DNA of 7,834 nt from Deltaproteobacteria bacterium UBA5756 (lineage in GTDB: Bacteria > Desulfobacterota > Syntrophorhabdia > Syntrophorhabdales > Syntrophorhabdaceae), in the NCBI GenBank assembly GCA_002418985.1, contig DIFE01000099.1:532-8365 (forward strand). Direction: 5' to 3'. Below, in pieces: positions 6,083-7,834 of the stretch (positions are counted from its first letter, which is position 1; every line of letters starts with the position of its first letter). The notes beneath the pieces were generated by a model. That model was not told the DNA's origin, ran no database searches, and saw only the letters and a list, made by a program, of their open reading frames with translations. Position numbers and translations under genes: made by a program.

Positions 6083-6111
6083 AGTATAATGCAACACCTC
6101 GTTATTTACAA
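6083..6111 (-). promoter_or_regulatory. Sigma-70-like promoter of the 81-aa gene and class I amidotransferase unit
   Basis: The -35 is TTGTAA (6106-6111) and the -10 is TATACT (6083-6088), with a 17-bp spacer, on the minus strand. An AT-rich stretch (AAAATTTTA) lies just upstream and could act as an UP element. The inferred start is near 6076, giving a leader of about 122 nt before the ATG at 5954. Confidence 0.65.
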
Positions 6112-6139
6112 TAAAATTTTAGAGGTTAACAGGCAGACC

Positions 6140-6157
6140 GGTTTCAGAGGAGAAACC
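6140..6157. other. Small stem-loop downstream of amtB
   Basis: GGTTTC-AGAGGA-GAAACC, a 6-bp perfect stem, 76 bp after the amtB stop. It is not followed by a clear T-run on the minus strand, so it is a weak candidate for the amtB transcript end. No better terminator is seen between 5955 and 6232. Confidence 0.3.
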
Positions 6158-6232
6158 CTTTATCGTCCGGTAATTGAGTGTGTCTCTTACCTTATCTTGG
6201 AGCTGAGCCTGGAGACCCGGAAGCCTCTTCTC

Positions 6233-7586
6233 CTATTCCAGGATCGTATAGGCGTTCTCGTGATGCTGGGTGAGGTCGAGGCCCACGATCTCGTCCTTTT
6301 CCTTTACGCGCACCTTCATGACGATGTCGATGACCTTGTAAATGATGAAGCTGGCGGCGAAACTGTAAACGATAGTCACCCCGGCGGCGATCGCCTGAAT
6401 GAGAAGTTGCTTCGGGTTTCCGAAAAAGAGACCGTCAGGGCCTGCGGGATTGATCGCCTTCGAGGCGAACAGCCCGGCCGCGAGTGTGCCCCAGATACCT
6501 CCCACGCAATGGACGCCGAAGACGTCGAGGGCATCGTCGTAACCGAATCGGGGCTTTATGACCGACACGGCGACATAGCAGAATACGCTGACAAGAACAC
6601 CTATGATGATCGCCGAAAAGGCGCTCACATATCCGGCTGCCGGCGTGATGGCCGCAAGCCCGCCCACCGCGCCGGTGACGGTTCCGAGCACCGTCGGTTT
6701 CCTGTTGAATATCCAGTCGAGAAGAGCCCAGCTCAACCCTGCGGCGGCGCCCGCGGTATTGGTCACCACAAAGGCATTGACGGCCACTGCGTTCGCTCCC
6801 AGGGAACTGCCGGCGTTGAAGCCGAACCATCCGAACCACAGAAGACCGGTGCCAAGGATGGTGAAGGGCAGGTTGTGAGGAAGGATCGCCTTGCTTCCTC
6901 CATTCCTCTTGCCGATGAAGATCGCCGTCATGAGGGCGGCTATACCGGCATTGATATGAACGACGATCCCGCCGGCGAAGTCTATGGCCCCCAGTTCCTT
7001 TAGCCACCCTCCGGCACCCCACACCCAGTGGCAGACAGGATCGTAGACAAAGGTCGCCCACAGGATCGTAAAAACGAGGAAGGCGGAGAACTTCATCCGC
7101 TCGGCGAATACCCCGATGATGAGCGCGGGCGTAATAATCGCGAACATCATCTGGAACGCCATGAAAAGCTGGTGAGGGATTGTCGCGGCATAGTCGGCAT
7201 AGGGGGTAAATCCGACGCCCTTTAAACCGATCCATTCAAAACCTCCCCAGAACCCCCCTGACCGGGCCGAAGGAAAGGCTGTAGCCGTAGAGAACCCACT
7301 GGATGCTGATGACGCACAATACCACGATACACTGCATGAGAATGCCCAGAACGTTCTTCCTTCCCACCATATCGCCGTAAAAAAACGCCAGCCCCGGGGT
7401 CATGAACATGACGAGGGCGGTCGATATAAGCACCCACGAGGTGTCACCGGTATCGATCGCGTGCAGGCTTTGCGTCTGCCCGGCAGGCTGCGGCTGGCCC
7501 ATCGCCTCACGGCCGTCCTGGCCGAAGACAAAAAAAGCGCAACCGACAAAAATCACTACCATGATCAAAACCGCGATCTTCTTCAT
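6233..7586 (-). pseudogene. amtB: Ammonium transporter AmtB, disrupted by a frameshift
   Basis: An inner-membrane ammonium channel. The 5' part (7586 to about 7260) encodes a signal peptide (MKKIAVLIMVVIFVGCAFFVFG) and then DTGDTSW, MTPGLAFFYG and WVLYGYSLSFGP. The 3' part, in another frame, continues GFWGGFEWIGLKGVG and MAFQMMFAIITPALIIG through the stop at 6233. The 3' part holds both pore histidines (FAGGIVVHINAG and DVFGVHCVGGIWG, the usual HGVGG reading HCVGG here) and WFGWFGFNAGSS. The frames join at a run of six G on the coding strand (7253-7258). One G fewer would give SFGPVRGFWGGFEW and a normal protein of about 450 residues. As read, the upper frame stops at 7236. The ATG at 7586 has GGAGGG at ideal spacing. 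Both halves look otherwise undecayed, so this may be a sequencing or assembly error, a recent mutation or a slippery site. Confidence 0.85.
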
Positions 7587-7652
7587 AGAGCCCTCCGTGG
7601 ACCTTACCCGTACGAACACCCAGAAAACGTAAGGATATCGACTGTTTTATTC

Positions 7653-7668
7653 CGCAAAACCTCTGCCG
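7653..7668 (-). promoter_or_regulatory. Sigma-54 promoter of amtB
   Basis: On the minus strand CGGCAG-N5-TTGCG contains GG (7667-7666), exactly ten bases, then GC (7655-7654), close to the TGGCAC-N5-TTGCW consensus. The inferred start is near 7642, giving a leader of about 55 nt to the ATG at 7586. amtB is a classic nitrogen-controlled, NtrC/RpoN-dependent gene, so the site fits its position. No good TGCACC-type NtrC box was found upstream. Confidence 0.65.
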
Positions 7669-7674
7669 GACCAT

Positions 7675-7708
7675 AAAAAAAGGCATTCCCGGTAATGGGA
7701 ACGCCTTT
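7675..7708 (-). terminator. Rho-independent terminator of a gene to the right of the window
   Basis: 12-bp stem AAAGGCGTTCCC / GGGAATGCCTTT with a 6-base loop, followed by a run of T on the minus strand (A-run 7675-7681 on the plus strand). One pair is an A·C mismatch on plus-strand RNA but a G·U wobble on minus-strand RNA, which fixes the direction. It ends seven bases before the amtB sigma-54 promoter and would separate amtB from transcription coming from the right. Confidence 0.8.
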
Positions 7709-7724
7709 GTGCGCAACACATCAA

Positions 7725-7756
7725 CGTGCCTGTCCTTAAAAAGTCAGAAAGGCACG
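7725..7756. repeat. Inverted repeat upstream of the amtB promoter
   Basis: CGTGCCT (7725-7731) and AGGCACG (7750-7756), perfect 7-base arms with an 18-base spacer, centred about 100 bp upstream of the inferred amtB start. That is the distance of a sigma-54 activator site, but the arms do not match the NtrC consensus well. It could also be an mRNA 3' hairpin of the neighbouring gene. Confidence 0.35.
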
Positions 7757-7778
7757 AAACTGGTAACCAATGAAAAGG

Positions 7779-7809
7779 GGTAATAGGTAATAGGTAAAAG
7801 GTAATAGGT
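7779..7809. repeat. Heptamer tandem repeat GGTAATA
   Basis: Four consecutive 7-base units (GGTAATA, GGTAATA, GGTAAAA, GGTAATA) followed by GGT. The third unit carries one change. It lies in non-coding DNA and its function is unknown; such arrays can vary in copy number by slippage. Confidence 0.75.
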
Positions 7810-7834
7810 CACATCCGTCCAAAACAAAGTAAAG

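Larger units (their letters stand above)
6001..6111 (-). repeat. Promoter-leader repeat, copy A (upstream of the 81-aa gene)
   Basis: Partner of the copy at 4691-4800, same orientation. Across the ungapped 76-base part (6036-6111) I count about 53 identities. The 14 bases of promoter spacer keep only about two, whereas the 24-base leader core is identical. The inverted repeat GAAC-N6-GTTC is at 6012-6025. The two copies are about 1.3 kb apart and each opens a transcription unit. Confidence 0.8.

Noticed and set aside
6071..7003. 310-codon open frame on the plus strand
   Set aside because: It is antisense to amtB, whose motifs are clear; the plus-strand product is highly charged and has no family features.
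7725..7756. NtrC binding site upstream of amtB
   Set aside because: The inverted repeat is at a plausible distance, but its arms and 18-base spacer do not match the NtrC consensus.
1..7834. CRISPR array, tRNA, rRNA, insertion sequence or phage genes
   Set aside because: No spaced repeat array, cloverleaf, rRNA segment, transposase or terminal inverted repeats could be found on either strand.

Overview
This window comes from an anaerobic bacterium, most likely of the Desulfobacterota (deltaproteobacterial) type. That placement rests on gene content: an MvhD/FlpD-type electron-transfer protein beside a methylenetetrahydrofolate reductase, ferredoxin-rich split glutamate synthase-like genes, and a sigma-54-type ammonium transporter promoter. 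It was made without a database search. All supportable genes lie on the minus strand, so transcription runs from right to left.

Layout in order of transcription. At 7834-7587 lie a heptamer tandem repeat, an inverted repeat, a rho-independent terminator for a gene outside the window, and a GG-N10-GC sigma-54 promoter. Then comes amtB (7586-6233), an ammonium channel broken by a +1 frameshift in a run of six G. Next is a promoter plus leader (6111-5955), a small unrecognised gene (5954-5709) and a class I glutamine amidotransferase (5631-4846). A second copy of the same promoter plus leader (4800-4691) precedes an operon: mvhD (4508-4080), metF (4061-3168), a Cys-rich divergent glutamate synthase-like gene (3149-1740), a ferredoxin-fused FMN glutamate synthase domain gene (1774-194), and the start of a class II glutamine amidotransferase gene (197-1, cut by the window edge). 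Gaps inside this operon are 18 bp or are overlaps, so the genes are probably co-transcribed and partly translationally coupled.

Taken together, the window is a nitrogen-assimilation locus: ammonium uptake, two glutamine amidotransferases and a split, ferredoxin-linked glutamate synthase. It is joined to a one-carbon/electron-transfer module (MetF + MvhD). The two central transcription units carry the same promoter-leader unit of about 110 nt. Its -35, -10 and downstream leader are conserved while the spacer has diverged, which suggests co-regulation.

The most unusual points are the MvhD-MetF-glutamate synthase operon with no HdrA in view, the first of the two glutamate synthase-like paralogs having lost its flavin/substrate loops, the duplicated leader, and the amtB frameshift.
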